This document shows, piece by piece, positions 22,683 to 31,020 of a DNA stretch of 64,000 bases; within the stretch, counting starts at the first letter, position 1; each line of letters begins with the position of its first letter. Below the pieces are notes generated by a model. That model was not told the origin of the DNA. It saw nothing but the letters and a program-made list of their open reading frames with translations, and ran no database searches. This stretch comes from Sphingomonas pituitosa NBRC 102491 (GTDB lineage: Bacteria; Pseudomonadota; Alphaproteobacteria; Sphingomonadales; Sphingomonadaceae), in assembly GCF_001598435.1 (NCBI RefSeq), contig NZ_BCYY01000023.1, positions 1 through 64,000 on the forward strand, written 5' to 3'. The position numbers and the translations under genes are program-made.

Positions 22683-24302
22683 TCATTGCTCGGAGTCCGC
22701 AATTGCGTCCTCCTCGCCTGCTTCCGCAGGTTCTTCATCGGCGAACCAATGGGCGCGGGCCGCCATGATGATCTCGTTGCCCTGTTCGTCGCTCAGGCCG
22801 TACTCGGCGAGAATGCCGCCCTTCGGCTCCTTGCGCGGTGCATCCTCGCCGCGACGGCGCGGCTCGGCACGCTTCTTCTCGACCAGCTCGTCGGTGGCGA
22901 GGTCCGCCAGATCGTCGAGCGTCTTGATGCCCGCCTTGCCGAGCGTGACCAGCATCGCCTCGGTCAGATACGGCATGGTGGTGAGATCGTCCTCGACACC
23001 CAGCGCGCGGCGGGCTTCGCGGTTCGCCTCTTCGCGGCGCTCCAGCGCTTCCTGGGCGCGATTCTGCAGTTCCTGCGCGAGATCCTCGTCAAAGCCCTCG
23101 ATCGTCGCGAGCTCCTCGATCTCGACATAGGCGACTTCTTCCAGCGCGCCGAAGCCTTCGGCGACCAGCAGCTGGGCCAGCGTCTCGTCGACGTCGAGCT
23201 CGTTCTGGAACATCTCCGAACGCTCGACGAATTCCTTCTGGCGCTTCTCGCTCGCATCCGCCTCGGTAAGGATGTCGATCGCCTTGCCGGTCAGCTGGCT
23301 GGCGAGGCGCACATTCTGGCCGCGACGGCCGATGGCGAGGCTCAGCTGATCGTCGGGGACGACCACTTCGATGCGATCCTCTTCCTCGTCGATCACCACG
23401 CGGCTGACATTGGCCGGCTGCAGCGCGTTGACGACGAAGGTGGCAGTGTCCGGCGACCAGGGGATGATGTCGATCTTCTCGCCCTGCATTTCCTGCACGA
23501 CGGCCTGCACGCGGCTGCCCTTCATGCCGACGCAGGCGCCGACCGGATCGATCGAACCGTCATGGCTGATCACGCCGATCTTGGCGCGGCTGCCCGGATC
23601 GCGGGCGGCGGCCTTGATCTCGATGATGCCGTCGTAGATTTCGGGCACTTCCTGCGCGAACAGCTTCTTCATGAACTCGGGGTGCGCCCGGCTCAGGAAG
23701 ATCTGCGGTCCGCGATTCTCGCGGCGGACGTTGAGCACCACCGAGCGAACGCGGTCGCCGACGCGAACGACTTCGCGCGGGATCTGCTGGTCGCGGCGGA
23801 TCACGCCTTCGGCGCGGCCCAGGTCGACGACGACATGGCCGAACTCGACCCGCTTCACCACACCGGTGATGATCTCGTTCACCCGGTCCTTGAACTCGTC
23901 GAACTGGCGCTCGCGCTCAGCGTCGCGGACCTTCTGGAAGATGATCTGCTTGGAAGCCTGCGCCTGGATGCGGCCGAATTCGATCGGGGGCAGCGGATCG
24001 ACGATGAAGTCACCGACCTTCGCGCCCTTCTGGAGCTTCTCGGCGCCCTTCAGGTCGACCTGCTTGAAATAGTCGTCGACCTGCTCGACCACCTCGACGA
24101 CGCGCCACAGGCGCAGATCGCCCGACACCGGATCGAGCTTCGCGCGAATGTCGTTCTCGACGCCGTAGCGGTTCTTCGCGGCGCGCTGGATCGCGTCTTC
24201 CATCGCCTCGATGACGATGGCCTTGTCGATCAGCTTTTCCTTCGCGACCGAATCGGCGATCGCGATGAGCTCGGCCTTGTTGGCAGAAATGGCGGTGGCC
24301 AT
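22683..24302 (-). CDS. nusA: Transcription termination/antitermination factor NusA
   Basis: RNA polymerase-associated factor controlling pausing, termination and antitermination. 539 residues: N-terminal RNAP-binding domain, S1 domain (GVVKRVEFGHVVVDLGRAEG, about residues 140-160), two KH domains (VGMKGSRVQAVVQEM and AIGRRGQNVRLASQLTG), then two helix-hairpin-helix acidic repeat units (ELATIEGFDEDLAQELQNRA; LVTLGKAGIKTLDDLADLA) and an acidic tail. The N-terminus MATAISANKAELIAIADSVA is the expected start. It lies 6 bases after rimP, as is usual for the rimP-nusA operon. Confidence 0.97.
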   Translation of the reverse strand: MATAISANKAELIAIADSVAKEKLIDKAIVIEAMEDAIQRAAKNRYGVENDIRAKLDPVSGDLRLWRVVEVVEQVDDYFKQVDLKGAEKLQKGAKVGDFIVDPLPPIEFGRIQAQASKQIIFQKVRDAERERQFDEFKDRVNEIITGVVKRVEFGHVVVDLGRAEGVIRRDQQIPREVVRVGDRVRSVVLNVRRENRGPQIFLSRAHPEFMKKLFAQEVPEIYDGIIEIKAAARDPGSRAKIGVISHDGSIDPVGACVGMKGSRVQAVVQEMQGEKIDIIPWSPDTATFVVNALQPANVSRVVIDEEEDRIEVVVPDDQLSLAIGRRGQNVRLASQLTGKAIDILTEADASEKRQKEFVERSEMFQNELDVDETLAQLLVAEGFGALEEVAYVEIEELATIEGFDEDLAQELQNRAQEALERREEANREARRALGVEDDLTTMPYLTEAMLVTLGKAGIKTLDDLADLATDELVEKKRAEPRRRGEDAPRKEPKGGILAEYGLSDEQGNEIIMAARAHWFADEEPAEAGEEDAIADSEQ

Positions 24303-24308
24303 CCGGGC

Positions 24309-24857
24309 TTATCCTTCTACTTCGATAATCTTGTCGGCGCCCTCGACGGAGAGCGGCGCGGTGGCGGCGATCAGCCGGTCGGTCATCGTCAGCTTGGCAT
24401 CCTCGATCGCGGCGAAGGGCAGCACATGCTCGGCGCCGTCCTGCGTTACCACCGTGATGCTGCCGGCTTCGGCGTCGATGCCGGCGAGATCGCCCTTGAA
24501 CTGCTTGCGTCCATCCAGCTTCTCGGCGAGCGTGATGCGGGCCTCATGGCCCTTCCAGTCGGCGAAATCCTGCAGCCGGGTGAGCGGCCGGTCGATGCCG
24601 GGCGAGCTGACTTCCAGGCGATAGGCATGGTCGATCGGGTCGCGGCCCTCGGCCTCCAGTCGGTCGAGCAGGTCCGAGATGCGGCGCGACAGATCGGCGC
24701 AATCGTCGATCGTCAGCTGCCGCGTATCCGGGCGCTCGGCCATGATCTGCAGCGTGGGATCGCTCTGGCCGCCGAACAGCTTCACGCGCACCAGGGCAAA
24801 GCCCAGCGCCTGCGCTTCGGTTTCGATCATCTTGGCCAGTTCGGCGAGATTCGCCAC
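24309..24857 (-). CDS. rimP: Ribosome maturation factor RimP
   Basis: 30S assembly factor. The conserved core is VRVKLFGGQSDPTLQIMAER, then LTIDDCADLSRRISDLLD, YRLEVSSPGIDRPLT and a C-terminal SH3-like domain (LAEKLDGRKQFKGDLAGID). I choose the GTG at 24857 because GGAG lies six bases before it and the family usually begins near this residue (VANLAELAKMIE aligns with typical starts). The ATG at 24863 is directly against the GGAG, so it is less likely. It is the first gene of the nusA-infB operon, divergent from the sugar dehydrogenase-like gene. Confidence 0.93.
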   Translation of the reverse strand: MANLAELAKMIETEAQALGFALVRVKLFGGQSDPTLQIMAERPDTRQLTIDDCADLSRRISDLLDRLEAEGRDPIDHAYRLEVSSPGIDRPLTRLQDFADWKGHEARITLAEKLDGRKQFKGDLAGIDAEAGSITVVTQDGAEHVLPFAAIEDAKLTMTDRLIAATAPLSVEGADKIIEVEG

Positions 24858-25022
24858 ACACATCTCCAGCAGGTATCAAGCAGCTTCGGCGCCGGAGCCT
24901 GGCGGCCCCGACCTCGATCATGTTTGACGATGTCCGAGAAAAGCAGCCGCGATATACGCAATCCTTGCCACCGGAGCAAGGGGGCGGCCAGGCCACCTGC
25001 ATCTTTTCGCCGAGGAAAGACG

Positions 25023-25038
25023 TTGCAACGCGTTGCAA
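25023..25038. promoter_or_regulatory. 16-bp perfect palindrome, candidate operator
   Basis: TTGCAACGCGTTGCAA is a perfect dyad 44 bases upstream of the sugar dehydrogenase-like ATG (25083) in the divergent gap shared with rimP. Shape and CG-centred symmetry are reminiscent of LacI/GalR-family operators. No matching regulator gene is visible nearby, so this is a site candidate only. Confidence 0.4.
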
Positions 25039-25082
25039 AACCGGCTGCGTTCGCGGCCGAACCATCGCCGGAGAGGATTCCC

Positions 25083-26363
25083 ATGCCCCGATCGCTGCTG
25101 CTGATCCCCATGTTGTTCGCCGCCGCCTGCTCATCGCCGGATTCCAATGCCCAGCAGCCTGGCGGCGCGACACCCACGCCCACGCCGCTGCCGTTGCCGA
25201 GCGGCACGCCCGCCCCGCTGCCCGCCGGCGTACCCTTCACCGCGACGCGTGTCGCCGATTTCGATTCGCCCTTCGCACTCGCCTTCCTGCCCGACGGCGC
25301 GGCGCTGGTAACCGAGAAGGCCGGACAGCTCCAATATTGGGAAGTCGGCCAGAAGGCGCAGGCGGTCACCGGCGTGCCCAAGGTCGCGGCCGGCGGCCAG
25401 GGCGGCCTGCTCGACGTCGCGCCCGCACCGGACTTCGCCGGCAGCAACACGATCTACTTCACCTATTCGGAACCGCGCGCGAACGGCAGCGCCCTGGCGC
25501 TTGCCCGCGCCAAGCTCACCCGCGGCAAGGCGATGGCGCCGCGACTCGACAATGTCGAGGTGCTGTTCCGCTCGGGCGCCGACGGGGACGGCGGCCAGTT
25601 CGGCGCGGTGATCGCCTTTGCGCCCGACGGCAAGTCGCTGTTCCTATCCTCGGGCGAGCGCCAGCGCTTTACGCCTGCGCAGGATCCGAACCAGGCGATC
25701 GGCAAGATCCTGCACCTGACGCTGGACGGCAAGCCGGCCGCGGACAATCCGGACGCGGGCAAGGTGGGCGCCACTACCGTGCAGGTGATCGACCCGCCCG
25801 AGGACACCGAAGCGGCCAAGACCGCCAAGGGCCGCCCCTTCGCGTTCGACGGGCCGAATCCGGCGCCGGCGTCGATCTGGAGCAGCGGCCACCGCAATCC
25901 CTATGGCCTCGTCTTCGATTCGGCCGGCAATCTTTGGGAGAACGAGATGGGCCCGCAGGGCGGCGACGAGCTCAACCTGATCGTCAAGGGCCGCAACTAT
26001 GGCTGGCCCAACGTCTCGTTCGGCGAGAACTACAACAACAAGCCGATTCCCAAGCCCAAGGCCGGCGACGGCTATGAGCTGCCCAAGGCCTATTGGGTGC
26101 CGTCGATCTCGCCCTCGGGGCTGATCTATTACACGGGCAGCGAGTTCCCGCAGTGGAAGGGCTCGCTGCTGATGGGCGCGATGTCCGGCCAGGCGCTGAT
26201 CCGCATCGCGCTCGACGGCACCAGCGCCAGCAAGGCGGACCAGTGGGACATGGGAATGCGCATCCGCGACGTTGCGCAGGGGCCGGACGGCTCGCTCTGG
26301 CTGCTGCAGGACGGCGCCAAGGGCGATGGCGGCTGGCTGATGCGGGTGAGCCCGAAAAAGTGA
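25083..26363 (+). CDS. PQQ-dependent sugar dehydrogenase-like lipoprotein
   Basis: A 426-residue lipoprotein (LLIPMLFAAACSS, lipobox Cys about residue 16) with a Pro/Thr-rich linker and then a soluble glucose/sorbosone dehydrogenase beta-propeller: DFDSPFALAFLPDGAALVTE, GQGGLLDVAPAPDF, SSGHRNPYGLVFD, WENEMGPQGGDELNLI, GRNYGWP. The SGHRNPYG and EMGPQGGDE blocks are the PQQ/calcium-binding signature of this family. It would oxidise an aldose or similar sugar in the periplasm; the true substrate is unknown. ATG 25083 has GGAGAGG upstream. It is flanked by a palindromic operator candidate and followed by a strong hairpin. Confidence 0.9.
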   Translation: MPRSLLLIPMLFAAACSSPDSNAQQPGGATPTPTPLPLPSGTPAPLPAGVPFTATRVADFDSPFALAFLPDGAALVTEKAGQLQYWEVGQKAQAVTGVPKVAAGGQGGLLDVAPAPDFAGSNTIYFTYSEPRANGSALALARAKLTRGKAMAPRLDNVEVLFRSGADGDGGQFGAVIAFAPDGKSLFLSSGERQRFTPAQDPNQAIGKILHLTLDGKPAADNPDAGKVGATTVQVIDPPEDTEAAKTAKGRPFAFDGPNPAPASIWSSGHRNPYGLVFDSAGNLWENEMGPQGGDELNLIVKGRNYGWPNVSFGENYNNKPIPKPKAGDGYELPKAYWVPSISPSGLIYYTGSEFPQWKGSLLMGAMSGQALIRIALDGTSASKADQWDMGMRIRDVAQGPDGSLWLLQDGAKGDGGWLMRVSPKK

Positions 26364-26368
26364 AGGAG

Positions 26369-26397
26369 ATCCTCCTCCAGCCTGGCTGGGGGAGGAT
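26369..26397. terminator. Bidirectional hairpin after the sugar dehydrogenase-like gene
   Basis: ATCCTCCTCCAGC / GCTGGGGGAGGAT near-perfect arms sit between the convergent sugar dehydrogenase-like gene and the first thioesterase, followed by TTTC on the plus strand. It belongs to the CCTCC-rich hairpins seen also at 721-742. Confidence 0.65.
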
Positions 26398-26402
26398 TTC
26401 AC

Positions 26403-26783
26403 TTACCGCACGATCAGGAAGTTCATCCGCGCGGCCGCGATCGGCCGATCCTCGTCATCCTGCCACGCAATCGCGCCGACATTGGCGACGCGCTTGCCCA
26501 GCCGGGTCACCGTGCCCTTGGCCCGCGTTTCCTTCTCGCGCCCGCCGCGCATGTAATCGACCGTGACGTTGACCGGCTTCACCTTCGCGCCGCCTTCGGC
26601 CTCCAGCGCCTGGAGCAGCGCGCCGACCGCCGCCATCTCGAGCAGCCCGCCGATTGCCCCGCCGTGCAGGAATCCGGGCCGCCCGACCACGTCGCCGGAG
26701 AACGGCATCACCAGCACCGGCGCATCGGCGCCCGGCTCGACGCTGAGCCCCAGCAGCTCGGCATAAGGAGGCAGCTTCACCAA
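26403..26783 (-). CDS. PaaI-family hotdog thioesterase
   Basis: A 126-residue single hotdog-fold protein. The helix and turn HGGAIGGLLEMAAVGALL (about residues 40-57), after VGRPGFLHGG, is the PaaI/YdiI signature with the conserved Gly-Gly. VTVDYMRGGRE and GTVTRLGKRVANVGAIAW form the strands. It would hydrolyse acyl-CoA esters. It overlaps the preceding thioesterase gene by 7 bases, so the two are a coupled pair, possibly a heteromer or a duplicate with different chain preferences. Confidence 0.87.
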   Translation of the reverse strand: MVKLPPYAELLGLSVEPGADAPVLVMPFSGDVVGRPGFLHGGAIGGLLEMAAVGALLQALEAEGGAKVKPVNVTVDYMRGGREKETRAKGTVTRLGKRVANVGAIAWQDDEDRPIAAARMNFLIVR

Positions 26784-27229
26784 TAGCCCTCCGCCGCCAT
26801 GAACGTTCCCGCGACGTGCGCCAGCGGATCGGCCGGATCGCCGTCATGCGCCTGGCCGCGCACAAAGGCGATCGAGCGCGTCAGCCGATAGCATTCGGCG
26901 CGCCCAAGAACCGTCTGGCCGGTCCGCGCGGGACGAAGATAGTCGATCCGCAGGTCAAGCGTCGCGTGGGGCAGGAAGCTGCCCACCTTCAGCCACACCG
27001 CGACGCTGCTCGCCATGTCCATCAGCGCGAGGATCGGCCCCGAGGCGAGCACGCCGGTTTCCGCCTGCCCCACCAGATCCTCGCGCCAGGGCAGCTCGAG
27101 CTCGGACCAGTCCTCGCCATGGTCGCGATAGGCGACGCCCAGGCGGCTGCCATGGTTGGGAAAGCGGAGCGCAAAGAACATGCGCGGATCGAACCGGGGC
27201 GGCACCGCGGGATCGCTGGGCTGGGACAT
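26777..27229 (-). CDS. PaaI-family hotdog thioesterase, second copy
   Basis: A 150-residue acyl-CoA thioesterase with an extended N-terminus (MSQPSDPAVPPRFDPRMFFA). The active-site region GVLASGPILALMDMASSVAVW replaces the HGG core with SGPILALMD, and the hotdog strand is DLRIDYLRPARTGQTVLG. Start ATG 27229 was chosen by homology. It overlaps the 26403 gene by 7 bases. Divergent from the enoyl-CoA hydratase gene, it plausibly supports CoA-ester turnover in the neighbouring catabolic genes. Confidence 0.85.
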   Translation of the reverse strand: MSQPSDPAVPPRFDPRMFFALRFPNHGSRLGVAYRDHGEDWSELELPWREDLVGQAETGVLASGPILALMDMASSVAVWLKVGSFLPHATLDLRIDYLRPARTGQTVLGRAECYRLTRSIAFVRGQAHDGDPADPLAHVAGTFMAAEGYW

Positions 27230-27309
27230 ACCGGCTTTTCTAGCTTGCCCATCTTGCCCGCGCAAATGCTTCGCCCCACACTCGCCGCAGGACGAGAGAG
27301 GATGGCGGA

Positions 27310-28086
27310 ATGAGCGAGCGGGTGACCTGGACGATCGAGGACGGCGTGGCCGATGTACGGCTGGCCCGGTCCGACAAGATGAACGCGCTCGATCCTGCGA
27401 TGTTCGAAGGGATCCTCGGCGCGATCGACACGCTGGGGCAGACGCCCGGCCTGCGCGCGGTGGTGCTGTCGGGTGAGGGCCGCGCCTTTTGCGCCGGGCT
27501 CGACATGGCGAGCATGGCGAATGCCGGCGCGGGCACCGATCTCGCGGCACGCAGCCATGGGCTCGCCAACAGCTTCCAGCAGGTCGCCTGGGGCTGGCGC
27601 ACCCTGCCGGTGCCGGTGATCGCCGCGATCCACGGCGTGGCGTTCGGCGGTGGGCTGCAGATCGCGAGCGGCGCAGACGTCCGGATCGCGGCGCCGGCCA
27701 CCCGCTTCTCGGTAATGGAGCTGAAATGGGGCATCGTGCCCGACATGGCCGGCTTCGTGCTGTGGCGCGGGACGGTACGCGACGACGTGCTGCGCGAGCT
27801 GACCTACACCGCCCGCGAATTCGACGCGGCGGAGGCGCAGGTGCTGGGGTTCGCCACGCGGATGGCGGAGGATCCGCACGCCGAGGCGCTCGCACTCGCG
27901 CATGCCATTGCCGGCCGGAACCCAGACGCGATCCGCGCCGCCAAGCGGCTGGCCAACCACGAGGGCGACGCCGCGGCGGTGCTGCTGGCGGAGAGCGTCG
28001 AACAGGCGGCACTGCTCCGCTCGCCCAACCAGGTCGAAGCGGTGATGGCCAACATGCAGAAGCGGGCGCCCCGGTTCCGCGACTGA
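27310..28086 (+). CDS. Enoyl-CoA hydratase/isomerase (crotonase)
   Basis: A 258-residue crotonase-fold enzyme. The CoA-binding/oxyanion-hole blocks are LSGEGRAFCAGLDMASMA (about 55-72) and IHGVAFGGGLQIASGADVRI (about 104-123), followed by FSVMELKWGIVPDMAG, where a Glu/Asp acts in most members. The substrate (fatty acyl, aromatic or branched) cannot be read. ATG 27310 has GAGAGG about 7 bases upstream. It is followed 65 bases later by a thiolase, so the pair probably works in a beta-oxidation-like pathway. Confidence 0.92.
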   Translation: MSERVTWTIEDGVADVRLARSDKMNALDPAMFEGILGAIDTLGQTPGLRAVVLSGEGRAFCAGLDMASMANAGAGTDLAARSHGLANSFQQVAWGWRTLPVPVIAAIHGVAFGGGLQIASGADVRIAAPATRFSVMELKWGIVPDMAGFVLWRGTVRDDVLRELTYTAREFDAAEAQVLGFATRMAEDPHAEALALAHAIAGRNPDAIRAAKRLANHEGDAAAVLLAESVEQAALLRSPNQVEAVMANMQKRAPRFRD

Positions 28087-28151
28087 GGCGGTTGCATTCG
28101 GCCCGCCGATCGCGGAAGCGTACCCGAAACTCGAAAGCAAGAGAGGGTGCC

Positions 28152-29345
28152 ATGCGCGAAGCCGCGATCGTTTCCACCGCCCGCACCGGCATCGGCAAGG
28201 CGGGCCGGGGCTATTTCAACGATACCGAAGCACCGGTGCTGGCCGCGCACGTGATGAATGCGGCGGTGGAGCGCGCCGGCATCGACCCCGCGCGGATCGA
28301 CGACGTGTTCTACGGCATGGGCAACCAATGGGGGACGCAAGGCGCCAACATGGCGCGGATGGCGCTGTTCGCGGCGGGCATCCCGCACAGCGTGCCCGCG
28401 TTCAGCCTCGACCGGAAATGCGGCTCCGGCCTCACCGCCATCGCGCTCGCCGCCCGTTCGATCATGACCGACGAGATCGACGTCGCGCTCGCCGGCGGCA
28501 TGGAATCGATCAGCCTCACCATGGCCAACGCGCCCCGCTACGCCAACCGATCCGTCACGGATGAGGTGCCTGCAGCGTACATCCCGATGATCGAAACGGC
28601 GGAGATCGTCGCCGAGCGCTACGGCATTTCGCGGGAAGCGCAGGACGCCTTCGCTGCGACGAGCCAGCAGCGCGCCGCCGCCGCCCTCGCCCGTGGGGCA
28701 TTCGACACAGAGATCGCGCCGATCACCGTCACCAAGGCGGTGTTCGACAAGGCGGGCGCCCGTACCGGCAGCGAGACGGTAACCGTGACACAGGACGAGG
28801 GCATCCGCCCCGGCACCACCGCGGAGGTGCTGGCGGGTCTCAAGCCGGTGTGGAAGGACGGCGCCTTCGTGGCGCAAGGCCGCCACGTCACCGCCGGCAA
28901 TGCCAGCCAGCTCTCCGACGGCGCCGCCGCGCAGATCCTGATGGACCGCAAGATCGCCGAGGCCGAGGGGCGCCCGATCCTCGGCATCTATCGCGGCTTC
29001 CAGGTGGCGGGGTGCGAACCCGAGGAAATGGGCATCGGGCCGGTCTTCGCCGTGCCCAAGCTGCTCGCCCGCGCCGGCCTCAAGGTCGAGGATATCGGGC
29101 TTTGGGAAATCAACGAGGCATTCGCCAGCCAGTGCATCTATTGCCGCGACTCGCTCGGCATCGACCCCGAGAAGCTCAACGTCAGCGGCGGCGCGATCGC
29201 CATCGGCCATCCCTTCGGCATGACCGGCAGCCGGCTCGTCGGCCATGCGCTGATCGAGGGGCGGCGGCGCGGGGTGCGCCATGTCGTCGTCTCGATGTGT
29301 ACCGCCGGCGGCATGGGCGCGGCCGGGCTGTTCGAGATCATCTGA
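28152..29345 (+). CDS. Acetyl-CoA acetyltransferase (thiolase)
   Basis: A 397-residue thiolase: N-terminal nucleophile Cys in SLDRKCGSGLTAIAL (about residue 90), later ALAGGMESIS, NEAFASQC, the catalytic His in GGAIAIGHPFGMTGSR and the second catalytic Cys in VSMCTAGGMGAAG. It cleaves or condenses acyl-CoA with CoA/acetyl-CoA. The GMTGSR in place of the common GASGAR is a small variation. It lies downstream of the crotonase and 70 bases before aroC. Confidence 0.95.
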   Translation: MREAAIVSTARTGIGKAGRGYFNDTEAPVLAAHVMNAAVERAGIDPARIDDVFYGMGNQWGTQGANMARMALFAAGIPHSVPAFSLDRKCGSGLTAIALAARSIMTDEIDVALAGGMESISLTMANAPRYANRSVTDEVPAAYIPMIETAEIVAERYGISREAQDAFAATSQQRAAAALARGAFDTEIAPITVTKAVFDKAGARTGSETVTVTQDEGIRPGTTAEVLAGLKPVWKDGAFVAQGRHVTAGNASQLSDGAAAQILMDRKIAEAEGRPILGIYRGFQVAGCEPEEMGIGPVFAVPKLLARAGLKVEDIGLWEINEAFASQCIYCRDSLGIDPEKLNVSGGAIAIGHPFGMTGSRLVGHALIEGRRRGVRHVVVSMCTAGGMGAAGLFEII

Positions 29346-29415
29346 ACGGGTTGCAGCGCGACGCGACACCTGCGAAACGGCCGGCGGTTTTGATCCAGAC
29401 GGAGGGCGTGCGCCG

Positions 29416-30486
29416 GTGTCGTTCAACAGCTTCGGTCGCGTATTCCGCTTCACCACCTGGGGTGAGAGCCATGGCCCAGCGCTCGGCGCCGTGGTCGACG
29501 GCTGCCCGCCGGGGCTGAACCTGAGCGAAGCCGACCTCCAGCCGTTCCTCGATCGCCGCCGCCCCGGCCAGTCGCGCTTCACCACCCAGCGGCAGGAGCC
29601 GGACCAGGTCCGCATCCTCTCCGGCGTGTTCGAGGGCCGCACGACGGGCACCCCGATCGCGCTGCACATCGACAATGTCGACCAGCGCTCGAAGGACTAT
29701 TCGGAGGTCGCCAAGGCCTATCGCCCCGGCCATGCCGATTATGCCTATGACCAGAAATACGGCTTCCGCGACTATCGCGGCGGCGGCCGCTCCTCGGCGC
29801 GCGAGACGGCGGCGCGCGTGGCGGCGGGCGGCGTGGCACGGCTGGTCATCCCCGAAGTGACGATCACCGCCTGGGTCGAGGCGATCGGTGGCGACACGAT
29901 CGACTATGCGAATTTCGACGCGACCGAGATCGGCAACAACCCCTTCTTTTGCCCCGATCCGGCAGCGGCTGCGCGCTGGGAAGCTTTGGTCGATGCCGCG
30001 CGCAAGGACGGCTCGTCGCTGGGCGCGGTCGTCGCCTGCGAGGCGACGGGCGTGCCCGCCGGCTGGGGCGCGCCGCTCTACGCCAAGCTCGACAGCGAGC
30101 TGGCGTCCGCCTGCATGTCGATCAACGCGGTGAAGGGCTTCGAGATCGGCGACGGGTTCGCGGCAGCAGGCTTGCGCGGCGAGGAGAATGCCGATGCGAT
30201 GCGGCCAACCGGCGATGGTGGCGTGGACTTCCTCGCCAACCATGCCGGCGGGATCGCGGGTGGCATCGCCACCGGCCAGCCGGTGCGGATGCGCGTCGCG
30301 TTCAAGCCGACCAGCTCGATCCTGATCCCCGTCGAGACGGTCACCCGCGACGGCGAAGCCAGCGAGATCCGCACCAAGGGCCGCCACGACCCCTGCGTCG
30401 GCATCCGCGGCGTGCCGGTGGTGGAAGCAATGGTGGCGCTGGTGCTCGCCGATCAGAAATTGCTGCACCGTGCACAGGTCGGCTGA
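29416..30486 (+). CDS. aroC: Chorismate synthase
   Basis: Last shikimate-pathway step: EPSP to chorismate with reduced FMN. The 356 residues show GRVFRFTTWGESHGPALGAVVDGCPPG, AYRPGHADYAYDQKYG, RGGGRSSARETAARVAAGG and a C-terminal RHDPCVGIRGVPVVEAM, all signature blocks of the family. Starts with GTG at 29416 (VSFNSFGRVF), with GGAGG about 10 bases before it. It follows the thiolase by 70 bases on the same strand, although the two are metabolically unrelated. Chorismate feeds the phenylalanine route of pheA at the window start. Confidence 0.97.
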   Translation: MSFNSFGRVFRFTTWGESHGPALGAVVDGCPPGLNLSEADLQPFLDRRRPGQSRFTTQRQEPDQVRILSGVFEGRTTGTPIALHIDNVDQRSKDYSEVAKAYRPGHADYAYDQKYGFRDYRGGGRSSARETAARVAAGGVARLVIPEVTITAWVEAIGGDTIDYANFDATEIGNNPFFCPDPAAAARWEALVDAARKDGSSLGAVVACEATGVPAGWGAPLYAKLDSELASACMSINAVKGFEIGDGFAAAGLRGEENADAMRPTGDGGVDFLANHAGGIAGGIATGQPVRMRVAFKPTSSILIPVETVTRDGEASEIRTKGRHDPCVGIRGVPVVEAMVALVLADQKLLHRAQVG

Positions 30487-30610
30487 CCTTGCGCTCGACT
30501 CGCCCCTGATCCGTGCCTTTTAGTCGGCTAATTGAAATCAGTCGGTGAGACTTATGGCGGGCAAGATGGTTATTCTTCCGTTGGCATAATCAACAGAAGG
30601 ATGCCGTGTA

Positions 30611-30925
30611 ATGTACATCAAGACCATTCTCGCCGCTGCTACGCTGATCGCCGCGCCGGCCGCCTTCGCGCAGCAGACCACGCCGGGCCAGACGGCGCCG
30701 GGCGGCACCATGGATCAGAGCACGACCCCGGGCCAGACCACGTCGCCGACGGATCCGTCGGCTACCACCACCCCCGGCGGCACGACCGGGTCGGGCACGA
30801 TGACGACGACGCCGGACTCCTCTTCCACGACGACGACCGCGCCGACCGACCCGACCGCAACGACGACGGACCCGACGACGGGCGATCAGACCGGCGACAA
30901 GCCGAAGCGCAAGCGTCCCCGCTAA
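30611..30925 (+). CDS. Exported Thr/Asp/Pro-rich low-complexity protein
   Basis: A 104-residue protein: signal peptide MYIKTILAAATLIAAPAAFA with cleavage before QQTT, then an almost pure Thr/Gly/Pro/Asp/Ser segment with repeats of TPGQT and TTTPDSS-like units, ending in a basic KPKRKRPR. No fold is apparent. It resembles the N-terminal tract of the DUF4168 protein at 60457 (QTTTPAQTTP). It may be a periplasmic or cell-envelope disordered protein. It is followed by a strong terminator. Confidence 0.7.
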   Translation: MYIKTILAAATLIAAPAAFAQQTTPGQTAPGGTMDQSTTPGQTTSPTDPSATTTPGGTTGSGTMTTTPDSSSTTTTAPTDPTATTTDPTTGDQTGDKPKRKRPR

Positions 30926-30984
30926 GCGCTGGGCGAGATAGAGGAACCTTTCCCCCTTTCGGTTCCTCGCCTCGAACCGCGAAC

Positions 30985-31012
30985 CGCCCGGCCCTCCACC
31001 GAGGGCCGGGCG
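30985..31012. terminator. Hairpin between the Thr-rich gene and purA
   Basis: CGCCCGGCCCTC-CACC-GAGGGCCGGGCG, a 12-bp perfect stem with a 4-base loop, lies 60 bases after the Thr-rich gene and just before the convergent purA stop. TCTTCG follows on the plus strand. Confidence 0.8.
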
Positions 31013-31020
31013 TCTTCGTA

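Noticed and set aside
22242..25082. Very long open frame opposite rimP, nusA and ylxR (joined in frame to the sugar dehydrogenase-like gene)
   Set aside because: It is a stop-poor antisense frame caused by high GC; the opposite strand encodes clear RimP, NusA and YlxR. Only the segment from ATG 25083, with its signal peptide and RBS, is a real gene.
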